DNA of 64,000 bases from Phycisphaerales bacterium (GCA_020853095.1 JADYZN010000050.1:1-64000), one strand, 5' to 3'; numbered from the stretch's first letter, positions 1-9,322 are shown. Numbers and translations are program-made. The notes: generated from the sequence alone by a model not told the origin.

Positions 1-11
1 GCTGGCGGTGA

Positions 12-740
12 ATGCGCGAAGAAATGACGAATCACAGTGGAAAAGTGGAAGTTCGGCGCTTCCACACCTGGCCGCGTGAGTCACGCCGCGCGCCAGGCGG
101 AAAAGCGACTAAAACCACGGGCTGCTATGCGCCCTATCACACGTTTGATGCGACGTTGAAGGTGGATCGCAACCAGGTGGTGGCGATGCGCAGCACGGAT
201 CAGGGGCGAAGCTGGAACTGCCACGCGATGCTGCGGTTTGAACAAACCGATTCAGGCGGGGCCGAGGCATGGGTGGTGGAATTGACCGACGGCCGGCTGT
301 TGGGGACCAGTTGGCACATCGATCACACCCCCGCCCAGCAGCGATTCGCCAATGCCTATGCGGTTTCAACCGATGGCGGGCGATCGTGGAAACCCACCCG
401 GTCCACCGGTCTGTATGGCAACACCACCGTATTGGCTCCGTTGAACGATGGCAGCGCATTATTCGGATTTGTTCAACGCGGCGATGACCTCGCGGCGATC
501 AGCATCGCCAAGGTCCGGCCGACGCCCGATGATTTTGGCATCGAAGCGCAACAGGTGGTCTTTCGGGCGGATCAATCCACGCGATCGGGAAAGACCGCGG
601 AGGACAACCAGTGGAAGGATTTCAGCTTTGGCGAGCCGTCGATCACGGTTCTGGACGGGGGCGAGGTGCTGGTGACGTACTGGTGCATCGACGGGGATTT
701 CGCGGGAATTCGTTCGATCCGGCTTAGGTTGGTGAAATAG
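12..740 (+). CDS. Sialidase-family (BNR/Asp-box) protein, apparently lacking its N-terminus
   Basis: Two Asp-box motifs are visible, STDQGRSW near residue 63 and STDGGRSW near residue 118, and the last 40 residues (FSFGEPSI... ending SIRLRLVK) resemble the end of the 373-residue propeller at 35072. Measured from its Asp boxes to the end, this protein matches only about the last two thirds of that paralogue, so roughly 130 N-terminal residues are missing. An in-frame TGA at 9-11 directly precedes the ATG, and no ribosome-binding site is visible in the 11 upstream bases. It may be frameshifted, truncated or simply short. Family members bind or cleave sugars, but the substrate cannot be told. 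Confidence 0.6.
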   Translation: MREEMTNHSGKVEVRRFHTWPRESRRAPGGKATKTTGCYAPYHTFDATLKVDRNQVVAMRSTDQGRSWNCHAMLRFEQTDSGGAEAWVVELTDGRLLGTSWHIDHTPAQQRFANAYAVSTDGGRSWKPTRSTGLYGNTTVLAPLNDGSALFGFVQRGDDLAAISIAKVRPTPDDFGIEAQQVVFRADQSTRSGKTAEDNQWKDFSFGEPSITVLDGGEVLVTYWCIDGDFAGIRSIRLRLVK

Positions 741-766
741 CGGCGTCATCCTACAATGATGGCGCC

Positions 767-1681
767 ATGAGCCAGGCCCGGCGTAAATCCACGAAACGAA
801 CGCCCGCGAAAAAGCCGGGAAAAACCAAAAAACCGGCCGCGCAAACCGCGCCGGCCGCCAGGTCCATTTACATCCTGTCCGATTCCACCGGCAATCTCGC
901 CCGTCACATGCTGACGGCGATTTTGACGCAGTTTCCTGAGTCGGCGTTCACGCTGCGGTTGTGGACTTTTTTACGAACTCCCGAACAGATTCAACAGGCC
1001 ATGACAGAGGCCGCCGGCGAGCGGGCGATTATTTTTCACGCGATGGTGTCGGCCGACGACAAACGGTTGATCGCCGATCTCAGCGAACAACTTGGGATTC
1101 CTCAATGCGATTTGACGGGCGGATTCGTCGAATTTCTGGCGGGCGAATCGGGGGTGAAGCCGACCGCCAGCCTCGGCCGGTTGCATGACACGAGCCACGA
1201 ATACCACCATCGCATTCGGTCACTGGAATATACGCTGGATCACGATGATGGACTGGGGCTGGAGACGATCCACAAGGCCGACATCATCCTGACCGGCGTC
1301 TCGCGCACCAGCAAAACCCCCACCAGCATCTACCTGGCGCAGCAGGGTTATCGCGTGGCCAACGTGGCGCTGGCGATGGGGATCGACCCGCCATCGCAAT
1401 TGCTGGCGATGAAGGAGAAAGTGGTGGGATTGGTGATCGACCCGATGCAACTGTCAGAAATTCGCACCAATCGCCAGACCGGCTGGCGGATGGGGAACAC
1501 CAGTTACAACGATCCGCACGCCGTCACCCGCGAAGTCGCATGGAGCAGGAAACTGTTCATCTCGCAAGGGTGGCCGATCCTGGATGTCACCGACCAGGCC
1601 ATCGAGGAAACCGCCGCCCGGATCGTCAATCTGCTGCGACTGGAAAAACCGTTCAACCCGCCCATCCAACAGGGCACTTGA
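767..1681 (+). CDS. ppsR: PEP synthase / pyruvate phosphate dikinase regulatory protein (kinase-pyrophosphorylase)
   Basis: This is a 304-residue member of the DUF299 family, which reversibly phosphorylates a threonine of PEP synthase or pyruvate phosphate dikinase using ADP and removes it with phosphate. The N-terminal 30 residues are Lys/Ala-rich and poorly conserved. The core starts at YILSDSTGNLA, and the nucleotide-binding loop GVSRTSKTPTS lies near residue 176. Length is usual for the family apart from the basic N-terminal tail. Two genes follow on the same strand, a small-molecule kinase and an enolase paralogue, which fits a role around phosphoenolpyruvate. The regulated enzyme itself is not in the window. 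Confidence 0.93.
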   Translation: MSQARRKSTKRTPAKKPGKTKKPAAQTAPAARSIYILSDSTGNLARHMLTAILTQFPESAFTLRLWTFLRTPEQIQQAMTEAAGERAIIFHAMVSADDKRLIADLSEQLGIPQCDLTGGFVEFLAGESGVKPTASLGRLHDTSHEYHHRIRSLEYTLDHDDGLGLETIHKADIILTGVSRTSKTPTSIYLAQQGYRVANVALAMGIDPPSQLLAMKEKVVGLVIDPMQLSEIRTNRQTGWRMGNTSYNDPHAVTREVAWSRKLFISQGWPILDVTDQAIEETAARIVNLLRLEKPFNPPIQQGT

Positions 1682-1717
1682 TCTTCGGCCCCATCATCCA
1701 GATAGTACCCATCATCC

Positions 1718-2743
1718 ATGAGCCACGTAGATTCACTGGACATCGAAAACCCATCGCAACTGCTTGCCTATCTGCGGAGTCATGGCCATTTGTCGGCCGG
1801 TGATCCGGTGACGGTGCGCACGCTGGCGGGAGGGGTTTCCAACAAGACGGTCCTGGTGGAATGGCCCGATGGGCATGGTTGGGTGTTGAAGCAGGCATTG
1901 GCGAAATTGCGGGTGGCGGTGGATTGGTTCAGCGATCCGGCCCGCATCGAACGCGAGGCGATGGGGTTGCGATGGCTGGAACAAATCGCCCCGCCGGGAA
2001 CGATCACCCCACTGGTGTTTGAAGACCCGGCCCATCACCTGCTGGCGATGGAGGCGGTGCCGCGGCCGCACGAAAATTACAAAACATTGCTGTTGGCGGG
2101 ACACGTTGAGCCATCTCATGCCAGACAGTTCGGCCGGCTGCTGGCGGCGATTCATCGCGGCGGTTGGGAAAAACAATCACAGCTCGCGCCGATATTTGAT
2201 GATCGCAGTTTTTTTCAGTCGCTGCGTCTGGAGCCGTATTATCAATACACCGCTCAACAGGTTCCTGAATCCGCCGATTTTATGAATCGCTTGATTCAAC
2301 GCACGCAAAGTCGGCGACTGTCCCTCGTGCATGGGGATTACAGCCCCAAAAACGTGCTTGTTCGCCAGGGCGGGCTGATTCTGCTGGATCACGAGGTGAT
2401 TCATTTTGGCGACCCATCGTTTGACCTTGGGTTCGCGATGACGCACCTGCTGAGCAAGGCCCATCATCTGCCCATGTACCGCCCGGCGCTTCTCATGGCG
2501 GCGGAAAATTTTTGGACCGACTATCTCGATGGATTGGGCGATGTGCCCTTTGCCCCGGATTTGCCTTCGCAGGCGGTGGAACAGACGCTCGGATGCCTGC
2601 TGGCGCGCGTGGCCGGGCGTTCGCCGCTGGAATATCTCACGGCCGAACAGCGCCATCGGCAACGAATTCGCGTACTGGAATTGATGAACAATCCCCCGGC
2701 CGATCCGCCGGAACTTTTTGGCCGTTTTATACAGGAACTTTAA
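1718..2743 (+). CDS. Aminoglycoside/choline-type phosphotransferase (APH family)
   Basis: A 341-residue protein with the protein-kinase-like APH fold. The catalytic loop HGDYSPKNVLV (Asp and Asn) is followed by LLDHEVIHFGDPSFDLGF, which carries the metal-binding aspartate and the family's GDP.FDL signature. The N-terminal lobe has the glycine-rich stretch AGGVSNKTVLVE and the lysine of VLKQAL. Relatives phosphorylate hydroxyls on small molecules such as methylthioribose, choline, fructosamines or aminoglycosides; the substrate here is unknown. The stop codon is 2 bp before the enolase-like start at 2746, so the two are almost certainly co-translated, suggesting the kinase acts in the same pathway. 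Confidence 0.8.
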   Translation: MSHVDSLDIENPSQLLAYLRSHGHLSAGDPVTVRTLAGGVSNKTVLVEWPDGHGWVLKQALAKLRVAVDWFSDPARIEREAMGLRWLEQIAPPGTITPLVFEDPAHHLLAMEAVPRPHENYKTLLLAGHVEPSHARQFGRLLAAIHRGGWEKQSQLAPIFDDRSFFQSLRLEPYYQYTAQQVPESADFMNRLIQRTQSRRLSLVHGDYSPKNVLVRQGGLILLDHEVIHFGDPSFDLGFAMTHLLSKAHHLPMYRPALLMAAENFWTDYLDGLGDVPFAPDLPSQAVEQTLGCLLARVAGRSPLEYLTAEQRHRQRIRVLELMNNPPADPPELFGRFIQEL

Positions 2744-2745
2744 TC

Positions 2746-4014
2746 ATGCCCATCATCGACAAGCTGCAATCCATGGAAATTCTCGACAGTCGCGGCCGCC
2801 CCACCATCTGGGCGCGATGCACGCTGGCGGATGGCGCGTGCGCGGATGCTTCGGTTCCTTCGGGCGCCTCCACCGGTTCGGCCGAGGCATTGGAACTGCG
2901 CGACGGCGACCGCAATCGTTATCGGGGGCTTGGATGCACCAGGGCGGTCGCCAACGTCATCGGACCGATCCAGGAACGCCTGCGCGGACGTGATTTTCCC
3001 GATCAACAGTCATTGGATCGGGCGATGCTGGAACTGGATGGAACCGCCAACAAATCCAACCTGGGCGCCAACGCCCTGTTGGCGGTTTCCATCGCGTTCG
3101 CGCGGGCCTGCGCGGCATCCCGTCACGTGCCGCTGTATTCGCATCTGGCCGACATCGCGGGCCACGACGGCCGGACGCTGCCCCGGCTGACGGTGAATCT
3201 TTTCAGCGGCGGCAAACACGCCGGCGGGCAGGTCTGCATCCAGGATGTGTTGCTGGTCCCCGCGTCGGCCGGCACGATCAACCAGGGGCTGGCGATGGTC
3301 TGGGCGGTTTATCAATCCGCGGCCGAATTGTGCCTGCGCAAATACAACACGCGGGCGTTGAAGGCGGATGAAGGGGGATTGGCGCCGCCGTTCGCATCCA
3401 CCGAAGACATGCTCAAGGATGCGGTGGAAGCCATCTCCGCCGCCGGTTATCAACCCGGCCGCGACATCGCCCTGGCGGTGGACGTGGCATCGTCACATTT
3501 TTATGAAAACGGCGACTACCATTTTGACGGCCAGCGGCTTTCCAGCGGCCGGATGATCGATCTGATCGCACGGTGGATCGAACAGTATCCGCTGGTCAGC
3601 GTCGAGGATGCCTTGTCCGAGGAAGACTGGGCCAACTGGCCGGCATTGCGGCAGGCCATCGGACAAAAGGCGATGGTGCTGGGCGATGATTTTCTGTGCA
3701 CCAACCCGGCCCGCATCCGCCGGGCGATCGACAGCCGTTCGGCCAACGCGCTGCTGCTGAAGGTCAATCAGATCGGCACGCTCAGCGAGGCCGCCGAGGC
3801 GTTGCGTCTGGCCCGGTCGGCCGGCTGGCGCATCACCATCAGCGCCCGCAGCGGCGAAACCGAGGACAACTGGCTGGCCGATCTGTCGGTGGGATGGGGT
3901 GGCGATCAAATCAAGGTCGGCTCGATCAATCAATCCGAGCGGCTGGCCAAATACAACCGCCTGTTGCAGATCGAATCGCAAACCCACTGGCCGGTGGTGA
4001 ACTGGCCGGCGTGA
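2746..4014 (+). CDS. Enolase-superfamily paralogue with altered catalytic residues
   Basis: The 422 residues align along their whole length with phosphopyruvate hydratase: PSGASTGS near residue 38, SGGKHAGG near 154, DEGGLAP at 208, VEDALSEEDW at 286, LLLKVNQIGTLSEA near 336 and SGETEDNWLADL near 369. The metal ligands (D246, E287, D314), the base lysine (K339), H158 and E209 are present. Two positions invariant in true enolases differ: IQEFM has become IQDVL (D167), and the SHRSGETED histidine is alanine (A367). Those residues serve the dehydration step and phosphate/substrate contacts, so ordinary glycolytic activity is doubtful. The ATG at 2746 is chosen because it begins MPIIDK like other enolases; a longer frame would overlap the kinase. 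Confidence 0.85.
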   Translation: MPIIDKLQSMEILDSRGRPTIWARCTLADGACADASVPSGASTGSAEALELRDGDRNRYRGLGCTRAVANVIGPIQERLRGRDFPDQQSLDRAMLELDGTANKSNLGANALLAVSIAFARACAASRHVPLYSHLADIAGHDGRTLPRLTVNLFSGGKHAGGQVCIQDVLLVPASAGTINQGLAMVWAVYQSAAELCLRKYNTRALKADEGGLAPPFASTEDMLKDAVEAISAAGYQPGRDIALAVDVASSHFYENGDYHFDGQRLSSGRMIDLIARWIEQYPLVSVEDALSEEDWANWPALRQAIGQKAMVLGDDFLCTNPARIRRAIDSRSANALLLKVNQIGTLSEAAEALRLARSAGWRITISARSGETEDNWLADLSVGWGGDQIKVGSINQSERLAKYNRLLQIESQTHWPVVNWPA

Positions 4015-4043
4015 TCCGCGCCGCGCGGATTCGATACAAAAAA

Positions 4044-4070
4044 ACCCGGCGGTTTGATCGCCGGGTCTTT
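4044..4070. terminator. Bidirectional intrinsic terminator between the enolase-like gene and the BI-1 gene
   Basis: A perfect 8-bp stem, ACCCGGCG (4044-4051) with CGCCGGGT (4059-4066), encloses a 7-nt loop. Eight adenines precede it on the + strand, giving a good U-tract for the minus-strand gene ending at 4102. On the + strand only CTTT follows, so it is weaker in that direction. Confidence 0.75.
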
Positions 4071-4101
4071 GGGTGAACGTTCGCACCGGATTGGTTTTCG
4101 A

Positions 4102-4833
4102 TCAGCTTCGACGGCCGCCGCCCATGATCCGCAGCATGAACAGGAACAGGTTGATGAAATCGAGGTACAGCACCAGTGACCCCACGATCGACATCCGAGC
4201 CGACAAGGCCGAATTGCCTTCAACCTGGTAACTGAGCTGCTTGAGCTTCTGCGTGTCATACGCCGTCAGGCCGACAAAGATGAAGACGCCGGCATAGGTG
4301 ACCAGCCAGTACAACGCGCTGCTGGCGACGAAGATGTTCACGACGCTCGCCAGGATCAACCCGATCAACGCCATGAACAAAAACCCGCCCAACCGGCTCA
4401 GGTCGCGCTTGGTGACGTAACCGTAAAGACTGGTCGCGCCGAACATCCCCGCGCTGACGGCGAACGCCCCGCCCAATGCCGGCAGGTTATACATCAGAAA
4501 GACCGAGCAAAGCGTCAGACCGTTCAACGCGGCGTACAGTAAAAACAATCCGGTCGCCACCGATGCGTTGATCCGGTTGACCGCCGACGAGATCACCACC
4601 ACCAGCACCAGCTCGGCGATGATCAACATCCAGATCAGACCCGAACCAAAGATCATCTTCAGCATCGCCGGCGACTGGCTGGTGCCCCATGCCACCACCG
4701 CCGTCAGCGCCAGCCCGGCGCACATCCAGGCATAGACCGAGTTCATGAATCGGCTGCCCGCGCGTTCCGATGCATCGGATTGCGCCCAGGGAACCGACCG
4801 GTTCATCCCCATCGGATTTGGAAATTGACTCAT
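4102..4833 (-). CDS. Bax inhibitor-1 (BI-1/YccA) family membrane protein
   Basis: A 243-residue integral membrane protein with about seven transmembrane helices after a hydrophilic N-terminal 30 residues (MSQFPNPMG...). The family hallmark TAYDTQKLKQL, with the pore-associated aspartate, lies near residue 197, and the chain ends in a short basic tail. Family members are pH-sensitive calcium-leak channels or modulators of membrane proteolysis; the bacterial role is poorly known. GAGGAGA lies about 9 nt before the ATG. The gene appears monocistronic, terminated at 4044-4070. Confidence 0.9.
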   Translation of the reverse strand: MSQFPNPMGMNRSVPWAQSDASERAGSRFMNSVYAWMCAGLALTAVVAWGTSQSPAMLKMIFGSGLIWMLIIAELVLVVVISSAVNRINASVATGLFLLYAALNGLTLCSVFLMYNLPALGGAFAVSAGMFGATSLYGYVTKRDLSRLGGFLFMALIGLILASVVNIFVASSALYWLVTYAGVFIFVGLTAYDTQKLKQLSYQVEGNSALSARMSIVGSLVLYLDFINLFLFMLRIMGGGRRS

Positions 4834-4924
4834 GGTTTTGATCTCCTCAACAAAAACACTCGAACATTCTATCTTATCGGCCGTTCATGCGGTGAGTCCA
4901 ACGATTATAAAATTAACCGCCGGA

Positions 4925-6838
4925 TCAACCCGCCGAATCCTGCGAATGGCCCGCGGCGATCACCTGGCCATTGCGTTTGCCCAGCCGGAAGGTGATGTGC
5001 CGCGTGGGCATCTCCTCCCGCAATCGCATCCGATGCGCACGCAGCACGTCGCTGCGCGTGATCATGCCCACCAGTTTTGAAGGTTCCTGGCGGCTGACCA
5101 CCGGAAGCCGTCCCACATCGTGGTTGACCATGTGGTCGGCCGCTTCCCGCAGCGTGCAATCATCGTAGACCACGGTGGGCCTTCGTCGCAACAGGTCTTT
5201 GACCGGCACGCTTCCCTGGATTTCCATCTTCAACAAATCCCGGCGGGTCAATACGCCCAGCAGGTAGCCGTTGGCATCGACGACCGGGAAACCCTGGTGC
5301 GATGAACCCTGCGCGCCCGACTGGATCCATTGCCGCACCTCCCCCACCGGCCGGTTGTCCAGCAACGACACGATCGGCCGGCTCATCATCTGGCTGACCG
5401 ACACCGTATCCAGAAAATCGGCCTCGAATTCTTCGGGCACGTGAACGCCCTGGCGGGCCATTTTTTCGGTCATGATCGAATGGCGCATCAACAAACAGGA
5501 GACCAGGTACGCCGCCGAACAACCCGCCAGCGCGGGCAATATCGTCATCGGCGCCATCGTCGTCTCGACCGCGAAGACCACCGACGTCAACAACGCCCGC
5601 GACGCCCCGGCGAAAATCCCCACCATCCCCACCAGCGCCGCCATCGAAACGTCGATGTGGGCTTCGGGGAACAAATGCCGGCCGGCAATCCCCAGCATCG
5701 CGCCCAGCGTTCCGCCGATGGTGAAGACCGGCGCCAGCGTTCCGCCGGCCGTGCCGCTGCCCAGTGATATCGTCCAAGAGAGAAATTTCATCAGTCCCAG
5801 AAACGCGATCGCTCCCAATGCCAGCTTCTGGCTCAGCAGGTCGTCGATGTTGAAATAACCCGAACCGAACGTCCGCGGGGCCAGATATCCGATCACGCCC
5901 ACCAGCACCGCGCCGATGGCCGGATGCCACATCCAATGGATCGGCACGTGTTCAAACAGGTGTTCGATCAGGTAGACCGTCCGCGTCAGCACCACCGCCC
6001 CCACGCCGATGAAACACCCGATCACCAGGTATGCCATCATCGCCGCGCGGGTGACCGGGTCCATCTCGCTGGGCGCGAAATGGAAAAACGGCCCTTCGCC
6101 TTCAAAAACGTAATGCACCACCGTCGCCACCACGCACGCCAGCGCCACCGGGATGATCGAACGCGGCCGAAATTCAAACAGCAGCAGCTCGATCGCCAGC
6201 AGCACGCTCGCCACCGGCGCGCCAAACGCCGTCGCGATGCCCGCCGCCGCGCCGGCCGCCAGCAACGTCTTGCGTTCGCCGGTGGTCACGGGCAAAAACT
6301 GCCCGAACAACGATCCCAGCGCGCCGCCGGTGGCGATGATCGGGCCTTCAGCCCCGTACGGACCTCCGGTGCCGATCGAGATCGCCGCCGACACCGGCTT
6401 CAGAAAGGTCATTTTGGCGGGAATGTTGCTCTGGTTCAGCAGCACCTGCTCCATCGCTTCGGGAATGCCATGCCCGGCCACCGCCCGCGACCCATATCGC
6501 GCCATCAGGCCGATGATGATCCCGCCGATGACCGGAACCCCGATCACCATGGGGGAGACGAACTCCATCGGCTGGTGGACGATCTCCACCGAAAACCGAT
6601 GGTAAAAAAACAGGTTGGTCATAAACCAGATCAGGTAGATCAGCGCCCTCGACGCCAGCGCCGCCGCCAATCCCACCACCATCGCCGCGAGGCTCACGTA
6701 GACCGCCCGCGGGCCAAACGCGGTCCCTTCGCGCGGGACTTCGGCCGCCTCCAGCGTCGGCCCTAGCGACGGCGACACCGGCAACCCGCCGGTGGTTGAT
6801 GATTGTTCGATCTGTCTGGCCGCCTTGCCCTCATCCAT
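4925..6838 (-). CDS. ClC-type chloride channel/transporter with C-terminal CBS pair
   Basis: The 637 residues contain a ClC membrane domain followed by two CBS domains. Selectivity motifs read GHGIPEA, GPYGAEGP and GSGTAGGTLAPVF. The gating glutamate of GxEGP is kept, but the usual Arg/Lys before it is alanine. At the position of the transporter proton glutamate the sequence is AIELLL, with a hydrophobic residue as in ClC channels, so passive channel behaviour is possible. The ATG at 6838 is preceded by AAAGGCGA; an in-frame TTG at 6880 would overlap the marR stop but is less likely. CBS domains usually sense adenine nucleotides. It is probably co-transcribed with the MarR gene just upstream. 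Confidence 0.88.
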   Translation of the reverse strand: MDEGKAARQIEQSSTTGGLPVSPSLGPTLEAAEVPREGTAFGPRAVYVSLAAMVVGLAAALASRALIYLIWFMTNLFFYHRFSVEIVHQPMEFVSPMVIGVPVIGGIIIGLMARYGSRAVAGHGIPEAMEQVLLNQSNIPAKMTFLKPVSAAISIGTGGPYGAEGPIIATGGALGSLFGQFLPVTTGERKTLLAAGAAAGIATAFGAPVASVLLAIELLLFEFRPRSIIPVALACVVATVVHYVFEGEGPFFHFAPSEMDPVTRAAMMAYLVIGCFIGVGAVVLTRTVYLIEHLFEHVPIHWMWHPAIGAVLVGVIGYLAPRTFGSGYFNIDDLLSQKLALGAIAFLGLMKFLSWTISLGSGTAGGTLAPVFTIGGTLGAMLGIAGRHLFPEAHIDVSMAALVGMVGIFAGASRALLTSVVFAVETTMAPMTILPALAGCSAAYLVSCLLMRHSIMTEKMARQGVHVPEEFEADFLDTVSVSQMMSRPIVSLLDNRPVGEVRQWIQSGAQGSSHQGFPVVDANGYLLGVLTRRDLLKMEIQGSVPVKDLLRRRPTVVYDDCTLREAADHMVNHDVGRLPVVSRQEPSKLVGMITRSDVLRAHRMRLREEMPTRHITFRLGKRNGQVIAAGHSQDSAG

Positions 6839-6876
6839 AAACTCGTCGCCTTTCAATCCCAACCCAATGATTCCAT

Positions 6877-7428
6877 TCAACGCACCACGATGCGCCGCGA
6901 TGCCGGTCGTCGCATCCGGCCGGCCGGCTCGTGGGTTTCTTCCTCAAAAAACAACCCCGCGTGCTGGTCGTCGATGCCGATCAACTGCACCAGCCGGGTC
7001 AGCAGCGCCGCCAGTTCGCCGCGCGGTCCATCGCCCATCCGATGCAACGCCTGAACGATCTGCTCCTGCGCGGCGTTGGGCGTCTGCCGAAGCACTCTTC
7101 GCCCGGCCTCGGTCAACGACAGCTCCAGCCGCCTTCCATCCACCGCCGACCGGCCGCGCTGAATCAACCCTTTGTCAACCAGACGCTGCACCACCACGGA
7201 AACCGTGCTTTGATGCGTCAGCGTCCGCTCGGCCAAATCGTTGACGCTCATCGCCCGCTCCCCCGCAAGCTTTTGCAAAACGAACACCTGCGCCCCGTTC
7301 AACCCCACCTGCCTGTGGGCCAACTGCGAGGATTGCCTTAACGCCCGCACAATCCGGCGAATCGCATCCAACACCTGCCGGGTCTGCGCGCCGGCCGCAC
7401 TTTTCAACGATGATTCCACTTGATCCAT
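6877..7428 (-). CDS. MarR-family winged-helix transcriptional regulator
   Basis: A 183-residue protein with a central winged helix: the recognition region reads LAERTLTHQSTVSVVVQRLVD and the wing GLIQRGRSAVDGRRLELSLT, characteristic of MarR. Flanking helices would form the dimer interface. The C-terminal 30 residues are basic and unusually long. It lies immediately upstream of the ClC gene on the same strand, so it probably controls itself and that gene in response to a small ligand; no clear palindromic operator was identified. Confidence 0.9.
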   Translation of the reverse strand: MDQVESSLKSAAGAQTRQVLDAIRRIVRALRQSSQLAHRQVGLNGAQVFVLQKLAGERAMSVNDLAERTLTHQSTVSVVVQRLVDKGLIQRGRSAVDGRRLELSLTEAGRRVLRQTPNAAQEQIVQALHRMGDGPRGELAALLTRLVQLIGIDDQHAGLFFEEETHEPAGRMRRPASRRIVVR

Positions 7429-7500
7429 GGGTTCCCATACATTTTGCGCCCTCCAGCCCTATTTGTCCAGAGGGTGGGCATGAATTGCGATAAATGAAAC

Positions 7501-7528
7501 GAACCCCGGCACTTGCGTATCGGGGTTC
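7501..7528 (-). terminator. Probable terminator after rho
   Basis: A perfect 8-bp stem, GAACCCCG (7501-7508) with CGGGGTTC (7521-7528), has a 12-nt loop. It lies 42 bp past the rho stop on the minus strand and is followed there by GTTTCATTTA, a weak U-tract. Confidence 0.5.
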
Positions 7529-7570
7529 GGGTAAAATCCAGTTTCTGATCCGCTTTGGGCGGATATACCC

Positions 7571-9013
7571 TTAATCCAGGTTCATGCTCATCAGGAATTG
7601 CGCGTTGCTCGGCACCTTTTCCAGGCGGCCCTTGAGCAACTCGACCGATTCCACCGGATTCATGTCCGACAGGACCCGGCGCAGGCGGTAGACCAGTTCC
7701 AGTTCCTTCGGATCCAGCAGCAACTCCTCGCGGCGGGTGCCGGAGGCGTTGATGTCGATCGCCGGATAGGTGCGGCGGTCCACCAGGCGGCGATCCAGGT
7801 GCAATTCGGCGTTGCCGGTTCCCTTGAATTCCTCAAAGATCACTTCGTCCATCTTCGAGCCGGTATCGACCAGCGCCGTGCCCAGGATGGTCAGCGAGCC
7901 GCCGTTTTCGATGGCGCGGGCGGCGCCGAAGAAGCGCTTGGGCTTCTGCAGGGCGTTGGCGTCCACGCCGCCGGTCAGGATCTTGCCCGAATGCGGCACC
8001 TCGGTATTGTACGCGCGGGCGAGACGGGTGATCGAATCCAGCAGGATGACCACATCCCGCCCGAACTCGACGTACCGCTTGGCCTTTTCGATCACCATCT
8101 CGGCGATCTGCACATGACGGCCGGTCGGCTCGTCAAACGTGCTGCTGACGACCTCCGCCTGCGTGTTGCGCTTCATGTCCGTCACTTCTTCCGGACGCTC
8201 GTCGATCAACAGGACGATCAGCACCACTTCGGGGTGGTTCTTGCTGATCGAATTGGCGATCTTCTGCAACAAGACCGTCTTGCCGGTTCGCGGCGGAGCG
8301 ACGATCAGCATGCGCTGACCCTTGCCGATCGGCGTCACCAGGTCCACGATCCGCATGTTCAGTTCCTTGGGATCGGTCTCCAGGATCAACCGCTTGTTGG
8401 GATGCAGCGGCGTCAGGTCCTCAAAGTTGCTGGTCTCGGTGATCTTCTCGGGGTCTTCCCCGTTGATCGCCTCAACCCGCAACAATGCGAAATATCGTTC
8501 CGATTCCTTGGGCGGACGAATCTGCCCCTGGACAACGTGCCCGTTGCGCAGGCCAAACCGCCGAATCTGGCTGGGCGAGATGTAAATGTCATCCGGTCCG
8601 GGCAGATAGTTGAATTCCGGGCTGCGCAGAAACCCAAACCCATCGGGCAGGATTTCCAGCACGCCCTCGCCGTACATCAGGCCGTTCTGGCGGATGCGGG
8701 CGCGCAGAATCTGGAAAATCAGATCCTGCTTCTTCATGCCGATGTAATCCTGAATGCCTTCCTGCTTGGCGATGTCGTGCAGTTGCTGCACTTCCATCTG
8801 CTGCAGGTCCTTGATGAAAAGCTTGCCGCCTTTCACCTGCTCGTACTTGGCATTGGTTTCGGCATCGAGCGCGGCGATGTCGTCGCTGCCGCCGCCCGAA
8901 CCGGATTCGTATCGGTCCGGCGCGGTTTCCAGCGCTGTGGTTGAATCCTGCGATTCATCCATGTCCGATTGATGTTGTGTCGCCTTGCGCGACTTCTGCG
9001 TGGACTTAGCCAT
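7571..9013 (-). CDS. rho: Transcription termination factor Rho
   Basis: The 480 residues include an acidic, low-complexity N-terminal extension of about 65 residues, the Rho N-terminal helical domain, the cold-shock RNA-binding domain ([12 protein letters not shown]), and the ATPase core with P-loop [11 protein letters not shown], Walker [15 protein letters not shown] and the family signature [10 protein letters not shown]. This hexameric helicase ends untranslated transcripts. GGAGG precedes the ATG. The 309-bp leader before the start has room for autoregulation, which is common for rho, but nothing specific is visible. Confidence 0.98.
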   Translation of the reverse strand: MAKSTQKSRKATQHQSDMDESQDSTTALETAPDRYESGSGGGSDDIAALDAETNAKYEQVKGGKLFIKDLQQMEVQQLHDIAKQEGIQDYIGMKKQDLIFQILRARIRQNGLMYGEGVLEILPDGFGFLRSPEFNYLPGPDDIYISPSQIRRFGLRNGHVVQGQIRPPKESERYFALLRVEAINGEDPEKITETSNFEDLTPLHPNKRLILETDPKELNMRIVDLVTPIGKGQRMLIVAPPRTGKTVLLQKIANSISKNHPEVVLIVLLIDERPEEVTDMKRNTQAEVVSSTFDEPTGRHVQIAEMVIEKAKRYVEFGRDVVILLDSITRLARAYNTEVPHSGKILTGGVDANALQKPKRFFGAARAIENGGSLTILGTALVDTGSKMDEVIFEEFKGTGNAELHLDRRLVDRRTYPAIDINASGTRREELLLDPKELELVYRLRRVLSDMNPVESVELLKGRLEKVPSNAQFLMSMNLD

Positions 9014-9322
9014 TTGGCTTAGCCTCCAAATTGAATGGGGTGAATGTTTCGATGACGTCTTGCCTTGGCCTCAAACCCGTCCGCCTTTGTACCAAAATCT
9101 GGTCAATGGGCTGTTCGTCCTGATGACATCACAACCTCCGCGTCGCGGCAACCGCCGCCGGGAGATCAAATGCCTTAAGCCAAAAGGTGGGACCGCATCG
9201 GTGAAAAAAAATACGATCAATAGACTGTTAATGTATGATACACCCGGTCCCTGCCGGATGTTCGTTCGATGAAAGAAATAAAGTCGTGTTCAGCCAGGAT
9301 GACCGGAGGCACACGCCCCAGC
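9014..9322 (-). other. 309-bp gap between coaE and rho (rho leader)
   Basis: It contains the rho ribosome-binding site (GGAGG) at its 3' end on the minus strand, a T-rich tract around 9205-9215, and a possible small ORF extending out of coaE (listed separately). No convincing promoter hexamer pair or terminator could be placed. Confidence 0.4.

Noticed and set aside
2512-2745. An upstream extension of the enolase-like gene
   Set aside because: It would overlap the kinase gene by over 230 bp; the ATG at 2746 begins exactly where enolases begin.
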